Source of the DNA: M3007 sp031373665
GTDB lineage: Bacteria > Bacteroidota > Bacteroidia > Chitinophagales > Saprospiraceae
Direction of reading: 5' to 3'
DNA: 64,000 nucleotides
Assembly (NCBI GenBank): GCA_031373665.1
Contig: JANMMZ010000020.1
Span: 1-64,000, forward strand
Shown: piece after piece, positions 25,763 to 34,984 of the stretch
How the letters are laid out: each line of letters opens with the position of its first letter
Position numbering within the stretch: the stretch's first letter is position 1
The notes under the pieces: generated by a model
Databases searched by the model: none
What the model was told of the DNA's origin: nothing
Seen by the model: the letters and a program-made list of their open reading frames with translations, nothing else
Position numbers and translations under genes: made by a program

Positions 25763-25902
25763 TGGAGGGAGGAGAAGGATCTTCACCACAAAGGAACAGA
25801 GGAACGGAGATACCACGGAGGTTTTTTTTCGTAGGGTACACGGAGGGGGAGATTACTCATTCGTAATTAGTGATTATTTATTCGTAATTATTCATATTTT
25901 TT

Positions 25903-26613
25903 ATGGCAACATCTACATTTTTAGGAGAACTCATTGGCACAATGGTACTCATTTTACTGGGCAACGGCGTGGTAGCCAATGTTTTGCTCAACCGATCTAA
26001 AGGTCAAAACAGTGGCTGGATGGTCATCACCGCTGGGTGGGCATTTGCAGTGACTATTGCTATTTTTGTGGCTCAAAAATTTGGCAGTTCAGGGGCACAC
26101 CTCAATCCTGCAGTCACGATAGCGATGGCTATCAAATCAGGAGACTGGTCTAGTGTCGGCCCCTTCATTGCGGCACAAATGATTGGTGCATTTTTGGGTG
26201 CTGCATTGGTTTGGGTGCACTATTTGCCCCATTGGGCAGTATCCGATGACCGCGATGCCAAGTTAGCCATTTTCAGTACTGGCCCCGCCATTAGGCATAC
26301 CACTGGCAATTTGATCAGCGAAATCATCGGCACGTTGGTCTTGGTTGTAGGCGTTGTTTCGCTATATGCCACAGATCGCTCTGGATTATCACCCGTATTG
26401 GTAGGCATATTGGTTTGGTCTATTGGCCTTTCCTTGGGCGGCTCTACGGGCTATGCCATCAATCCAGCCCGCGACCTTGCCCCTCGTTTGGCTCATGCTA
26501 TACTACCCATAGCAGGCAAAGGCGGCAATGATTGGGGCTATGCTTGGATCCCTGTAGTGGGCCCTATTATAGGTGGTATTTTAGGCGGCGTTATAGCAGC
26601 CATGGTCGGATAA
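25903..26613 (+). CDS. MIP-family channel (aquaglyceroporin, GlpF-like)
   Basis: 236 residues with six hydrophobic segments and both signature loops: HLNPAVT (NPA at 68-70) and AINPARDLAPR (NPA at 187-189). The Asp directly after the second NPAR (Asp191) is the mark of glycerol-conducting rather than strict water channels. It acts in the inner membrane as a passive glycerol/water pore. No glycerol kinase or dehydrogenase lies nearby, so the physiological link is open. The 140-base gap before it holds purine-rich low-complexity sequence and a short direct repeat but no clear promoter box. Confidence 0.92.
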   Translation: MATSTFLGELIGTMVLILLGNGVVANVLLNRSKGQNSGWMVITAGWAFAVTIAIFVAQKFGSSGAHLNPAVTIAMAIKSGDWSSVGPFIAAQMIGAFLGAALVWVHYLPHWAVSDDRDAKLAIFSTGPAIRHTTGNLISEIIGTLVLVVGVVSLYATDRSGLSPVLVGILVWSIGLSLGGSTGYAINPARDLAPRLAHAILPIAGKGGNDWGYAWIPVVGPIIGGILGGVIAAMVG

Positions 26614-26638
26614 GTAACAGTGAAATAATAATTTACCC

Positions 26639-27445
26639 ATGAAATTATACTTGTTTGCAATATGGATTTTGTTTCTACCTGTGCTATGCTTGGCGCAGGT
26701 AGAAACTACCGTTGTGCAGGATACCCTGCAAACGTACGACGAAACGGAAATCCCCATAGAGGCGCAGGTTGAGCCAGCAGAGGATGGGGATGAATCATAC
26801 CTTGATGATGAGGTAATGCGCAAGCCTTATGTAGCCCCGCCCGTCCAACCCATTGTGCTGCGCGAACCCAGTCCGGGCAAATGGGATGATGCCGGCAACG
26901 GACTAGATTATAGTAAAGACGTGCCTACTCCACCCAAAGAAGTAAAACAGAAGGTTCGAACCAATAGTGGCTTTGATTGGACTAATACCTCAAAGTTTTT
27001 AGGAAACCTACTTCAAATATTTGCTGTACTCGCTGCAATCATGGCGATAGGCATGGGTATTTACAAGATGCTTTCCGCCCCTCAAAACCGCATAGTAGCC
27101 AAGGATGGCGTAGAAATCACCCAAGAAAATCTTGACCTTTACATCCATGAAACCGATTTGGATATATTTTTGAAAAAAGCACTTGAATCCAGTGATTATC
27201 CACTGGCGGTACGTTTGTATTTTTTGCAATCCATCAAAAGGCTTTCTGAAAACAATGCCATTGACTGGTCGAAAGAAAAAACCAACCGGGAATACCTCCG
27301 CGAAATGCGGGCACATCGCCTCCACGAAGATTTCCGCCTGCGTACCCACGATTATGAACGCATCTGGTATGGCAATCAGCCCTTGGATGAATCTACCTTC
27401 AAGCGGCTTCAAATCAAGTTTCAGGGATTTTTGGGAGGAATTTAA
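26639..27445 (+). CDS. DUF4129-like membrane protein
   Basis: 268 residues. A signal peptide (FAIWILFLPVLCLAQ) precedes an acidic, proline-rich periplasmic stretch (about 20-115), one transmembrane segment (about 121-143, LLQIFAVLAAIMAIGMGIY) and a cytoplasmic helical domain. The domain contains YPLAVRLYFLQSIKRL and IDWSKEKTNREYLREM, which match the DUF4129 pattern. In other genomes DUF4129 proteins sit beside MoxR/DUF58 or transglutaminase genes; here the neighbours are the aquaporin (25 bases upstream) and an unrelated hypothetical. Function unknown. Confidence 0.7.
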   Translation: MKLYLFAIWILFLPVLCLAQVETTVVQDTLQTYDETEIPIEAQVEPAEDGDESYLDDEVMRKPYVAPPVQPIVLREPSPGKWDDAGNGLDYSKDVPTPPKEVKQKVRTNSGFDWTNTSKFLGNLLQIFAVLAAIMAIGMGIYKMLSAPQNRIVAKDGVEITQENLDLYIHETDLDIFLKKALESSDYPLAVRLYFLQSIKRLSENNAIDWSKEKTNREYLREMRAHRLHEDFRLRTHDYERIWYGNQPLDESTFKRLQIKFQGFLGGI

Positions 27446-27516
27446 TTTTTCGCACCCAACCTATTCCATATAAGATTCGTCATCAAGGTTATGATCACAT
27501 CTTAATGGTATATAGC

Positions 27517-28533
27517 ATGAAATTTCATAAGTATTGGTTCTTTTTTTTGGGTATCGCCCTTTTTCAAACCTCTGTACAAGGGCAACGATTACACCGTCCG
27601 GTTTGGCAAGAGTTGGATGGATGTTGGAAAGAAAACGGATTACATACTGCCCGGTACATAGACTGGTCTTGGCCATCCAATGATACACTCAGGTTTAGGC
27701 AGTTTCGCTTAAACGGAACGGATACGATCCTGCTACTCAGTGGCAAGTGTAATCCATTTGATGAGGAAGTAATCCTACAAGTACTAGACCAGAGCAATCA
27801 ACAAAATTACCAATTTGCCTTATTAAAAGAATTCAATCATGCCCTTGTTTGGCAGAATAAAAACCCTAAATCAAATCTCCAAACCCTAGAATGGCAAATG
27901 ATTGAAGGGAAAGCCATCATGATAGAAAATGGTATGATCTCAAATTATAAAAGCATCAGCGTTCAGGAAAGGCCTTTTCTCACGATTGGTCTGCAGGGCG
28001 GATTCTTTTTCAGGGGTGCCCGGACAAATACACCTAACCTATATGGATCTAGCCACTTTGAGCCAACCTCTGGGTACGATGCTACGGTATCTATTGGTAT
28101 TTTGGGGGGACAGTCTCCTATAGGAATCAGCATAGAAATGTCCCCATATCAATACCGACTAAACTTTAAAAGTGAGACTAATATTCCCGATAATATTTAT
28201 ATGTATAATGGCCAATTCACACAATCAGGCATTCGCTTGGCCTTTGTTCCTCAAGTTTTTTTTGGAAAAAAACAATGGATCGGTATCCAACTAGGGTCAT
28301 ATTTTGACTTGAAAAGAAGGAGTGTTTTTAGGGGCATTGCTACGAATAATGGGGTAGCAGTCTCCAGTTTTAATGCGATAGAAGAAAATTCATATGCATC
28401 CTCATCAAGGGGAATATTCACAGGTATATCCCTTAATGCTCCTTGGAAATATAAGGTGAAACCGTTCATTTTGGGGCGTTACTATCTTAAAGATGCTTTT
28501 TCAATCAGTTTGGGGGCAAAAACTCAATTTTGA
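27517..28533 (+). CDS. Secreted hypothetical protein, probable outer-membrane barrel
   Basis: 338 residues from the ATG at 27517 (MKFHKYWFFFLGIALFQTSV, signal peptide ending near VQGQ); an in-frame ATG four codons earlier is less likely. The first half (about 20-150) reads like a small lipocalin-type domain with WQELDGCWKENGL. The second half is aromatic and glycine-rich with alternating polarity (FLTIGLQGGFFFRG, WIGIQLGSYFDLKRR, KPFILGRYYLKDAFS), as in outer-membrane barrels. I do not recognise the family. Confidence 0.6.
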   Translation: MKFHKYWFFFLGIALFQTSVQGQRLHRPVWQELDGCWKENGLHTARYIDWSWPSNDTLRFRQFRLNGTDTILLLSGKCNPFDEEVILQVLDQSNQQNYQFALLKEFNHALVWQNKNPKSNLQTLEWQMIEGKAIMIENGMISNYKSISVQERPFLTIGLQGGFFFRGARTNTPNLYGSSHFEPTSGYDATVSIGILGGQSPIGISIEMSPYQYRLNFKSETNIPDNIYMYNGQFTQSGIRLAFVPQVFFGKKQWIGIQLGSYFDLKRRSVFRGIATNNGVAVSSFNAIEENSYASSSRGIFTGISLNAPWKYKVKPFILGRYYLKDAFSISLGAKTQF

Positions 28534-28663
28534 GCCATATTTCAAATAAAGAGAAGGCTGTTTCATAAACCTAATTTTTAATAAAAATTGTGGCCAAACT
28601 TTATTGATGGGTTTGAGCCTTTAGATTTCAGAAGTTTGTAGAAGTAGAATTAGGAGTGGCTGT

Positions 28664-28706
28664 CAATTAGTCATCCGATGAATTGAAGTCATCGGATGAC
28701 TAATTG
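28664..28706. repeat. Perfect inverted repeat between convergent genes
   Basis: Two 18-base arms (28664-28681 and 28689-28706) are perfect reverse complements around a seven-base loop. The element lies between the ends of convergent genes and may act as a bidirectional terminator, although no T-run follows on either strand. Confidence 0.7.
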
Positions 28707-28716
28707 AGCACCGTTC

Positions 28717-30282
28717 CTAAGGAACCGTCACCGTCCCAATATGGAAATTACTTTTTGATAAGAAGCGAGGCTTAAACGACACAAAAAACAATGATTTTGG
28801 CGATATTTGTGTACTATTGTTAGGCACAAATAAAGATTCAATATCGGAAGCCTCAAACAATTGCTTGCGTACTAATTTTCCATCTTCGCCCAAAGTAGTC
28901 ATTACGGCCACACAGTCTTTGAATTTATTCATCAACTTAGGCTTCGGATTAACCACTGGCGATTCCATATTGTCTTCGTCCTCATTGTAGAAAAATGAAA
29001 CCTTGTTCCCATGTATCAATGAAGTGTAAGAAAGGAAATAATTGGTATTTACACCCATTTGTCGCTTGGGCAACATGATTACCTTCGATATTGTACCATC
29101 AGGATTTACGCTGAACATCACCACATCGTTGCTATGGTAGTAGGTGGTAGTGGTGGTAGTACGACCATTGTAACTGGTAACTGTGTATGAATAATTTTCT
29201 TCAGCCACTACAAGAGCTGACTCATCGTCGCGAACGAAGAAATCACTAAACTTGAAGGACGCATCCAGACCTTCGTCGCCAGTTTTATCCTTACTGGTGT
29301 TTTTACTGCCCAGTATTTTAAGATCAGATGCTGAAAATTCTTTTTTGTTGGCTGTTTTAGTAGTGCCATCGGGATTGAGCTCCAAAAAGAATACCCCTTG
29401 GATACTACCGCCTTTGGTATTAGAGTAGAATCCAGCACACTTCATACTCCCAGAATTGCCTACCGACAGCGCAGCACCCCTGATAAAGGAATCGCCCAAT
29501 TTAAGGATGGATTCTTGTGGCGTTTCGCTGTCTTTTGTGAAATGATACAAGACTACATCGTAAGCAGGAACCGATTTTTTCTTCTTATCCTTCTTGCTTT
29601 CCTTTGCTTTTCGGCCTTCATATACTTTCGCCAATATATAAACATCGCCTTCATTTTGGAGGTGGGTGGCTAAGAGTTCCACTTGTTCTTCTGTATGATT
29701 GATGGCTACCTTGCGCGACCAAGCAACATTCAGATCTTTGTCTAGGACCGATAGAAATACTTTGAATTTTTCTTCATCCCGATCATCGTCAGAGATGGCG
29801 CTGAATAAGAGTTTCGTAGAATCCCTCGAAACTGCCCAATTGACTGTAGGAATATCGCTGCGCTCCTCGTACTTAAATTTGGCAATGTCAACGGGTTTTG
29901 ACGCTTTTCCAGCCAAATCTATCGGGATAATACTATACCTGATATAATCTTCTTTTTTGTTGTTTTCAGAAAACAACCAAGCAAACCGCCCTTGAAAATA
30001 ACGAACATCCAAAGATGAAATGCCTTTGCGTTCCGATTTAAATTCTTTACTATAATCTAAATTGAACTTAGCATCGTATTTCTCCAAAATCATGGTAGAA
30101 CTAGTGCTGAACATCCCATCGTACTCATAAAAGTACATATAATGGCCACCATCGTTTGAGTAAAGATGATCTTGAAAGGCTTTTTTCTTGCTCAGTTTAA
30201 ATTCTGGGCTGATTTTGACTACTGGCTTTTGAGCCATCAAATTACAGGCAACCAAGATGAGTAGGGTTGTTAGGATCCTCAT
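28717..30282 (-). CDS. Secreted hypothetical protein with beta-propeller-like content
   Basis: 521 residues from the ATG at 30282 (MRILTTLLILVACNLMAQ, signal peptide). The body consists of repeating strand pairs with acidic turns (VNWAVSRDSTKLLFSAISDD, FLSVLDKDLNVAWSRKVA), suggesting a propeller. A lysine-rich insertion KESKKDKKKK interrupts it. No catalytic motif and no T9SS tail are visible; the protein ends NFHIGTVTVP. Similar anonymous proteins are, to my knowledge, common in Bacteroidota. It is transcribed in the same direction as the sigma factor gene but separated from it by a terminator. Confidence 0.6.
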   Translation of the reverse strand: MRILTTLLILVACNLMAQKPVVKISPEFKLSKKKAFQDHLYSNDGGHYMYFYEYDGMFSTSSTMILEKYDAKFNLDYSKEFKSERKGISSLDVRYFQGRFAWLFSENNKKEDYIRYSIIPIDLAGKASKPVDIAKFKYEERSDIPTVNWAVSRDSTKLLFSAISDDDRDEEKFKVFLSVLDKDLNVAWSRKVAINHTEEQVELLATHLQNEGDVYILAKVYEGRKAKESKKDKKKKSVPAYDVVLYHFTKDSETPQESILKLGDSFIRGAALSVGNSGSMKCAGFYSNTKGGSIQGVFFLELNPDGTTKTANKKEFSASDLKILGSKNTSKDKTGDEGLDASFKFSDFFVRDDESALVVAEENYSYTVTSYNGRTTTTTTYYHSNDVVMFSVNPDGTISKVIMLPKRQMGVNTNYFLSYTSLIHGNKVSFFYNEDEDNMESPVVNPKPKLMNKFKDCVAVMTTLGEDGKLVRKQLFEASDIESLFVPNNSTQISPKSLFFVSFKPRFLSKSNFHIGTVTVP

Positions 30283-30391
30283 AAACATATTTTATATTTT
30301 AATGTAATGTAATAGAATTTGATACTATAACGCAAAAATAGAAAAATCTCGCGCATGAAAATATTTTTTTATGAAAAAAAATACGAAGTAG

Positions 30392-30427
30392 GCACAAAAA
30401 ACAAAGGCCGCCCAATTGGGGCGGCCT
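30392..30427 (-). terminator. Rho-independent terminator downstream of the sigma factor gene
   Basis: AGGCCGCCC (30405-30413) and GGGCGGCCT (30419-30427) pair perfectly. Reading the minus strand, the stem is followed by TTGTTTTTTG (plus 30395-30404), a good T-tract. It separates the sigma factor gene from the secreted hypothetical gene downstream. Confidence 0.85.
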
Positions 30428-30502
30428 CACGAACTTTTGACCGTTCGCCTATTTCTTGGGAAATAGTGCATCACGTAGTGGTAGAAGGCTAATAAATATT
30501 AC

Positions 30503-31021
30503 TTAATTTGGCTGAAAACCATAATTGGCCAAAATCTTTTCTTTCAATTCTTTTCTCGCAAAGAAAATGCGGCTCTTCACTGTACCCAATGGAAGATCTA
30601 ATTGCTCCGCGATCTCTTGATATTTGTAACCTTCAAAGTGCATAATAAAAGGAACCCGAATGCTGTCATCCAAGACTTCTACCATTGCATTGATTTCTTT
30701 CAGCAAAATGCCTCCTTCAGCAGCATTGTCAGTGGCATGTGAACCGGAGTTCAAATAATACTGATTATCCGTGGTATCAAGAATGGTATTTGATTTGATT
30801 TTTTTGCGGTAATTGTTGATAAAGATGTTCTTCATGATTGTGAACATCCAAGCTTTAAAATTGGTATCGGGCTGAAATTTATCGCGGTTAAACAAAGCAC
30901 GATAAGCAGTCTCTTGATATAAATCCTTAGCATCGTCCGAATTCTTCGTTAGGTTATAAGCGAAAGAATGCAACAATGTTGTAAGATGTGTTAACTTAGT
31001 ATTGAATTCGATGGCAGTCAT
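30503..31021 (-). CDS. ECF-type RNA polymerase sigma factor
   Basis: 172 residues from the ATG at 31021. The start is decided by a rare strong Shine-Dalgarno (AGGAGG, eight bases upstream) and by the -7 box at 31061-31068, which rules out the frame's upstream ATG at 31105. Region 2 includes NLTKNSDDAKDLYQETAYRA and FKAWMFTIMKNIFINNYRK. Region 4 reads RVPFIMHFEGYKYQEIAEQL and LPLGTVKSRIFFARKEL. No anti-sigma factor gene is adjacent. This type (sigma-70 family, about 170 residues, no cognate anti-sigma) is widespread in Bacteroidota. Confidence 0.92.
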   Translation of the reverse strand: MTAIEFNTKLTHLTTLLHSFAYNLTKNSDDAKDLYQETAYRALFNRDKFQPDTNFKAWMFTIMKNIFINNYRKKIKSNTILDTTDNQYYLNSGSHATDNAAEGGILLKEINAMVEVLDDSIRVPFIMHFEGYKYQEIAEQLDLPLGTVKSRIFFARKELKEKILANYGFQPN

Positions 31022-31060
31022 AATAAGACCTCCTTTTTGATTAAGATTTAATTGATAGTA

Positions 31061-31068
31061 CAAAGGTA
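31061..31068 (-). promoter_or_regulatory. -7 box of the sigma factor gene
   Basis: TACCTTTG on the minus strand, 39 bases before the ATG at 31021. No TTG is present at the -33 position, so the promoter may need an activator or another sigma factor. Confidence 0.5.
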
Positions 31069-31105
31069 AGGTTTGTTGAACATTCCACCTAATAATATTA
31101 AACAT

Positions 31106-31456
31106 TTTTTTTAGTGGATTTGCTAAATATAATCATTTAATTAAAAACATAATATTCAAATTATTGATTGTCATTTATTTATGTTATTTAGATGTAATCT
31201 AACTAGAAAAATTATTTCATAAAAAATTGAAACTTAACATTGGATTAACTTGCTAAAGCAAGCCCAAGTCATACATTCGAGAAAAATTGTTTAATAATTT
31301 CAATCTCTATTCAATGATATGTGGGACAGTGCAGCCAAACAATTTGCTATTTAGATGTACCTTGATGCAAACTTAGTACGATATTTTACTTTTTTTCGAA
31401 ACCAGATATATTTCTTACTACCTTTGTAACAATTTATTCATTTACAGTTCATACTC
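31106..31456. other. Divergent intergenic region
   Basis: 351 AT-rich bases between the sigma factor and GATase genes with no coding potential. A -7 box TACCTTTG for the GATase gene lies at 31419-31426, 30 bases before its ATG. A short CTTGCT/AGCAAG dyad lies near 31250-31263. Nothing else stands out. Confidence 0.6.
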
Positions 31457-32281
31457 ATGTTGAAGGCAGCACTTTTAGATATGTACAACGGCGAGAACAA
31501 TCGTGGTATCCCGATGTTGAAAAACATCCTGCACCGCTATGCCGATTCTATGGTTTTTGATCATTTTGACGTGCGGGCGCGCACAGAAGTGGCAGACCTT
31601 TCTTATGACATATATGTGTTTTCTGGCGGGCCCGGAGATCCGCTGGAGCAGGGCGGCAATTGGCAAAAACCATTCTTTTCCTTGATCCAATCACTCTGGC
31701 AGCACAATCAACTGGAGAAAGATCCAAGTCAAAAAAAATATGTTTTTTTTATTTGTCACTCCTTCCAAATGGCCTGTCACCATTTTGATCTAGGTGAAGT
31801 ATCAGAGCGGTATAAAATGTCGTTTGGCACCTATCCAGTTTATAAAACAGCCAAAGGCAAGGAAGAACCTTTTTTTATGCCACTTACAGAACCCTTTTAT
31901 ATAGCAGACTTTAGGCGGTATCAGGTTACGAAGCCGAATATGGCTAAATTTCACGAACTCGGCGCATCCATCTTATGTCTTGAAAAATTGCGCCCCCACG
32001 TACATTATGAACGCGCCATTATGGCCATCCGCTTTAGTCCCGAAATGATTGGTACCCAATTTCACCCAGAGGCTGACCCCGAAGGATTGCTAACCTACTT
32101 TATGGACGAGGCGCGCAAAAAATCTATCATTGATGAGCATGGGGAACCACGCTACAACCGAATGCTCAAAGACTTGGCCAATCCTATGAAGATACAGCAC
32201 ACATTTGAAACCATCATTCCATCGTTTTTAGAGCATTCCATTGGCATATTGCAAGCCAATGAAACTTTTGAAATGGCATAA
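31457..32281 (+). CDS. Class I glutamine amidotransferase-like protein
   Basis: 274 residues. The type 1 GATase fold is shown by VFSGGPGDPLEQ (oxyanion side), nucleophile Cys100 in FFICHSFQM, and the pair His203/Glu205 in GTQFHPEADPEG. All three catalytic residues are present, so glutaminase activity is likely. No synthase domain is fused and no obvious acceptor enzyme is adjacent, so the ammonia acceptor is unknown. It is longer than the GuaA GATase and has its own C-terminal extension (LANPMKIQHTFETIIPSF). The next gene, an ABC ATPase, starts 23 bases later. Confidence 0.85.
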   Translation: MLKAALLDMYNGENNRGIPMLKNILHRYADSMVFDHFDVRARTEVADLSYDIYVFSGGPGDPLEQGGNWQKPFFSLIQSLWQHNQLEKDPSQKKYVFFICHSFQMACHHFDLGEVSERYKMSFGTYPVYKTAKGKEEPFFMPLTEPFYIADFRRYQVTKPNMAKFHELGASILCLEKLRPHVHYERAIMAIRFSPEMIGTQFHPEADPEGLLTYFMDEARKKSIIDEHGEPRYNRMLKDLANPMKIQHTFETIIPSFLEHSIGILQANETFEMA

Positions 32282-32304
32282 TCACCCACTAATATTACCA
32301 AATA

Positions 32305-33132
32305 ATGACCTACGAAGTAAAAGACACTGTTCTGCTCGATATTAGTATTGAGCGTTTTGAGTACAACCCAGGTGTACCCGTGCTTACCAATATTCATCAA
32401 AAAGTACACGATATAGTCATCTCTGGTACCACCCAAGGGCAGGTCGTAGCCATTCTGGGGCCGTCGGGTATCGGAAAATCAACCCTCTTTGAAATGATTG
32501 CTGGGCTGCGTACCCCCACCAAAGGACAAGTGCAAGCATATAATTCCGAAAAAAATGCTTTAGTGCCCGTGAAAACGGGTATGGTTGGCATGATTTACCA
32601 GTCGTATGATCTTTTCCCGTTTCTGACCGTCCGTGGTCAACTGGATTTGGGCGCCCGCAAAGGGCATTTGACTGGGGATGCCGCCACTCAAAAAGTAGCA
32701 TTCTACCTAGATCATTTTAGGCTCAAAGAACACGCCAGAAAATACCCCAATCAATTGTCGGGAGGCCAACGTCAAAGGCTTGCCATTGCTCAACAACTCT
32801 TGTGTAGCAATACGGTATTACTCATGGATGAGCCATTCAGCGGTTTGGATCCATTGTTGAAGAATTCTATTTGCGAATTGATCGCCGATGTATCAAAACT
32901 AGACGAATTGATGACTATTTTGATCGTTTCACACGATATTGAACCAACTTTAGCTATTTCTGATACCGTGTGGCTCATGGGCAAAACTGCCGATGGCAGT
33001 GCCACCATCACAGAGACGATAGACATGATGAAACTGGGCTTCTGTTGGCGAAACGATATTCGCGAAGATCGAGGATTCCAACAGTTGGTGGCCGATGTTA
33101 CCAAGAAGTTTCGCCAATTGAGCGAAGGGTGA
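32305..33132 (+). CDS. ABC transporter ATP-binding protein (orphan)
   Basis: 275 residues with a complete ABC ATPase set: Walker A GPSGIGKST (52-60), Q-loop region MIYQSYDLFPF, signature LSGGQRQRLA, Walker B VLLMDEPFSGLDP and switch His in IVSHD. The pattern resembles the amino acid or nitrate/sulfonate importer ATPases (GlnQ/SsuB type). No permease or binding protein gene is adjacent; neighbours are the GATase and rarA. It may pair with a permease elsewhere or act without one. Confidence 0.88.
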   Translation: MTYEVKDTVLLDISIERFEYNPGVPVLTNIHQKVHDIVISGTTQGQVVAILGPSGIGKSTLFEMIAGLRTPTKGQVQAYNSEKNALVPVKTGMVGMIYQSYDLFPFLTVRGQLDLGARKGHLTGDAATQKVAFYLDHFRLKEHARKYPNQLSGGQRQRLAIAQQLLCSNTVLLMDEPFSGLDPLLKNSICELIADVSKLDELMTILIVSHDIEPTLAISDTVWLMGKTADGSATITETIDMMKLGFCWRNDIREDRGFQQLVADVTKKFRQLSEG

Positions 33133-33184
33133 TTGCCGAGAATGGTATTACAATTGCAAGATTCGTCATTACTCACTACCTAAC

Positions 33185-34462
33185 ATGTCTCCATTAGCAG
33201 AAAGGATGCGCCCTCAAAATTTGGAATCGTACGTAGGGCAACAGCACCTCGTCGGAGACGGGGCTGTGCTTCGACAAGCCATTGAGCGCGGCAAAATACC
33301 TTCTTTTATCCTTTGGGGGCCGCCTGGTGTAGGCAAAACCACCCTTGCGCAGTTGATCGCTAAGATCTTGGACAAGCCTTTTTATCAATTGTCGGCGGTC
33401 AATGCTGGCGTGAAAGACATTAGGGATGCCATTGAGAGTGCCGACAAACAGAATCTTTTCCAGCAAAAAGGGGCTATTTTATTCATTGACGAAATCCATC
33501 GTTTTTCAAAAAGCCAGCAAGATTCTTTGCTCGGTGCAGTAGAAAAAGGGATCGTCACCCTCATCGGTGCTACCACCGAAAACCCCTCTTTTGAGGTGAT
33601 CCCGGCACTGTTGTCCCGTTGTCAAGTGTATGTATTGCAGCACCTGACCAAATCAGAACTGATCGGCATAGTGGATCATGCTTTGGCGCATGATGAATAC
33701 CTCAAGCATTTGGATATTGAAGTAGTGGAACATGATGCCTTGTTGCTATATTCCGGTGGCGATGCCCGCAGGTTGCTCAATGCCTTGGAGTTGATAGCCA
33801 ATTTTCGGGAGCCAGATCAGACATTTTTGATTACCAACGATGTGGTACGCAACATCATACAACAGAATAGCGCACTTTACGACAAAACGGGTGAGCAGCA
33901 CTACGATATTATATCGGCATTCATCAAAAGTATGCGCGGTAGCGACCCCAATGCGGCGGTGTATTGGCTGGCTCGTATGCTTGATGGTGGGGAAGATATT
34001 GGATTCATTGCCCGACGTATGGTCATTTTGGCCAGCGAAGATATAGGTTTGGCCAATCCCAATGCCCTACTCATGGCCACTACTACCATGGATGCGATCA
34101 AGATGATCGGGATGCCGGAGGCGCGAATCATACTGTCGCAATGCACGATTTATTTGGCCACCTCGCCCAAGAGTAATGCTTCTTATCTGGCGATTGATAA
34201 AGCCTTGGCTTTAGTGAAACAAAGTGGAAGCCTCTCCGTACCTTTGCACTTGAGAAATGCACCAACCCAATTGATGAAAAACTTAAACTATGGCTCAGGC
34301 TACCAATATGCCCATGATTTCAAGGGCAATTTCGTGCAACAAAATAACCTGCCCGATGAGGTAAGCGGTACCATACTTTATGAACCGGGTCAAAACCAAA
34401 CCGAAGAAAAAGTACGCCAAAAACTGAAAGAAGACTGGAAAGGAATGTTTGATTACAAGTAA
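33185..34462 (+). CDS. rarA: Replication-associated recombination protein A (RarA/MgsA)
   Basis: 425 residues, normal for RarA. It begins SPLAERMRPQNLESYVGQQH, the family signature. Walker A is GPPGVGKTT (about 42-50), Walker B ILFIDEIHRFSKSQQD, sensor 1 TLIGATTENPSFEV with arginine finger ALLSRCQVY. The C-terminal tetramerisation domain (DIISAFIKSMRGSDPNAAVY, ILASEDIGLANPNAL) is intact. RarA is a cytoplasmic AAA+ ATPase that acts at stalled replication forks and gaps. Confidence 0.95.
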   Translation: MSPLAERMRPQNLESYVGQQHLVGDGAVLRQAIERGKIPSFILWGPPGVGKTTLAQLIAKILDKPFYQLSAVNAGVKDIRDAIESADKQNLFQQKGAILFIDEIHRFSKSQQDSLLGAVEKGIVTLIGATTENPSFEVIPALLSRCQVYVLQHLTKSELIGIVDHALAHDEYLKHLDIEVVEHDALLLYSGGDARRLLNALELIANFREPDQTFLITNDVVRNIIQQNSALYDKTGEQHYDIISAFIKSMRGSDPNAAVYWLARMLDGGEDIGFIARRMVILASEDIGLANPNALLMATTTMDAIKMIGMPEARIILSQCTIYLATSPKSNASYLAIDKALALVKQSGSLSVPLHLRNAPTQLMKNLNYGSGYQYAHDFKGNFVQQNNLPDEVSGTILYEPGQNQTEEKVRQKLKEDWKGMFDYK

Positions 34463-34471
34463 TGCATTTAT

Positions 34472-34963
34472 ATGATATCTGAACCATTTCGCATCACGGT
34501 CAATGACCGACTAGAGATAGAAGCACAGCCGACTGATGCTCAGCAGTTGGATGTAGTCGTCAATGAAGACGGCTCCTTTCACATACTAAAGGACGGTAAG
34601 GCATTTCATGCTGTGCTGGTGGAGGCTGATTACGCCTCGCGCATGTTTACTTTTAGAATAAATGGGAATCGGATCACGACAAAAATAGCAGACCACTATG
34701 CGCGACTCATCCAACAAATGGGATTGAGTGTGGGCGGAGCCCAAAAAGTAAACGTGGTGAAAGCCCCCATGCCGGGTTTGGTGCTGCAAGTAGTAGCAAC
34801 CATTGGTCAAGAGGTTCAGAAAGGCGATACTTTGCTCATACTGGAAGCCATGAAAATGGAAAACGTGATCAAGGCTACTGGTGATGGGCGCGTAAAATCC
34901 ATAGCCGTACAGAAAGGAGCAGCGGTAGAAAAGGGGCAGTTATTGATCGAATTTGAGGGTTAG
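34472..34963 (+). CDS. Biotin carboxyl carrier protein-type subunit
   Basis: 163 residues. The C-terminal about 75 form a biotinyl domain: VKAPMPGLVLQVVATIGQEV, then EAMKMEN with the biotin-accepting lysine Lys128. The N-terminal about 90 residues resemble the linker/BT-like part of acyl-CoA or oxaloacetate carboxylase subunits. It carries carboxybiotin between a biotin carboxylase and a carboxyltransferase, none of which is adjacent. It starts 10 bases after rarA, so the two may be cotranscribed. Confidence 0.85.
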   Translation: MISEPFRITVNDRLEIEAQPTDAQQLDVVVNEDGSFHILKDGKAFHAVLVEADYASRMFTFRINGNRITTKIADHYARLIQQMGLSVGGAQKVNVVKAPMPGLVLQVVATIGQEVQKGDTLLILEAMKMENVIKATGDGRVKSIAVQKGAAVEKGQLLIEFEG

Positions 34964-34984
34964 TAACGGCGAAACAACAACTTA

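Noticed and set aside
25860..25890. Direct repeat TTCGTAATTA before the aquaglyceroporin gene
   Set aside because: Two ten-base copies in AT-rich sequence with no array structure; likely chance.
28713..28725. Near-palindrome GTTCCTAAGGAAC, recurring as GTTCCTTAGGAAC at 58548-58560, each holding a stop codon
   Set aside because: Only two copies, and both fall on Val-Pro-stop codons; too short to call an element without a genome-wide count.
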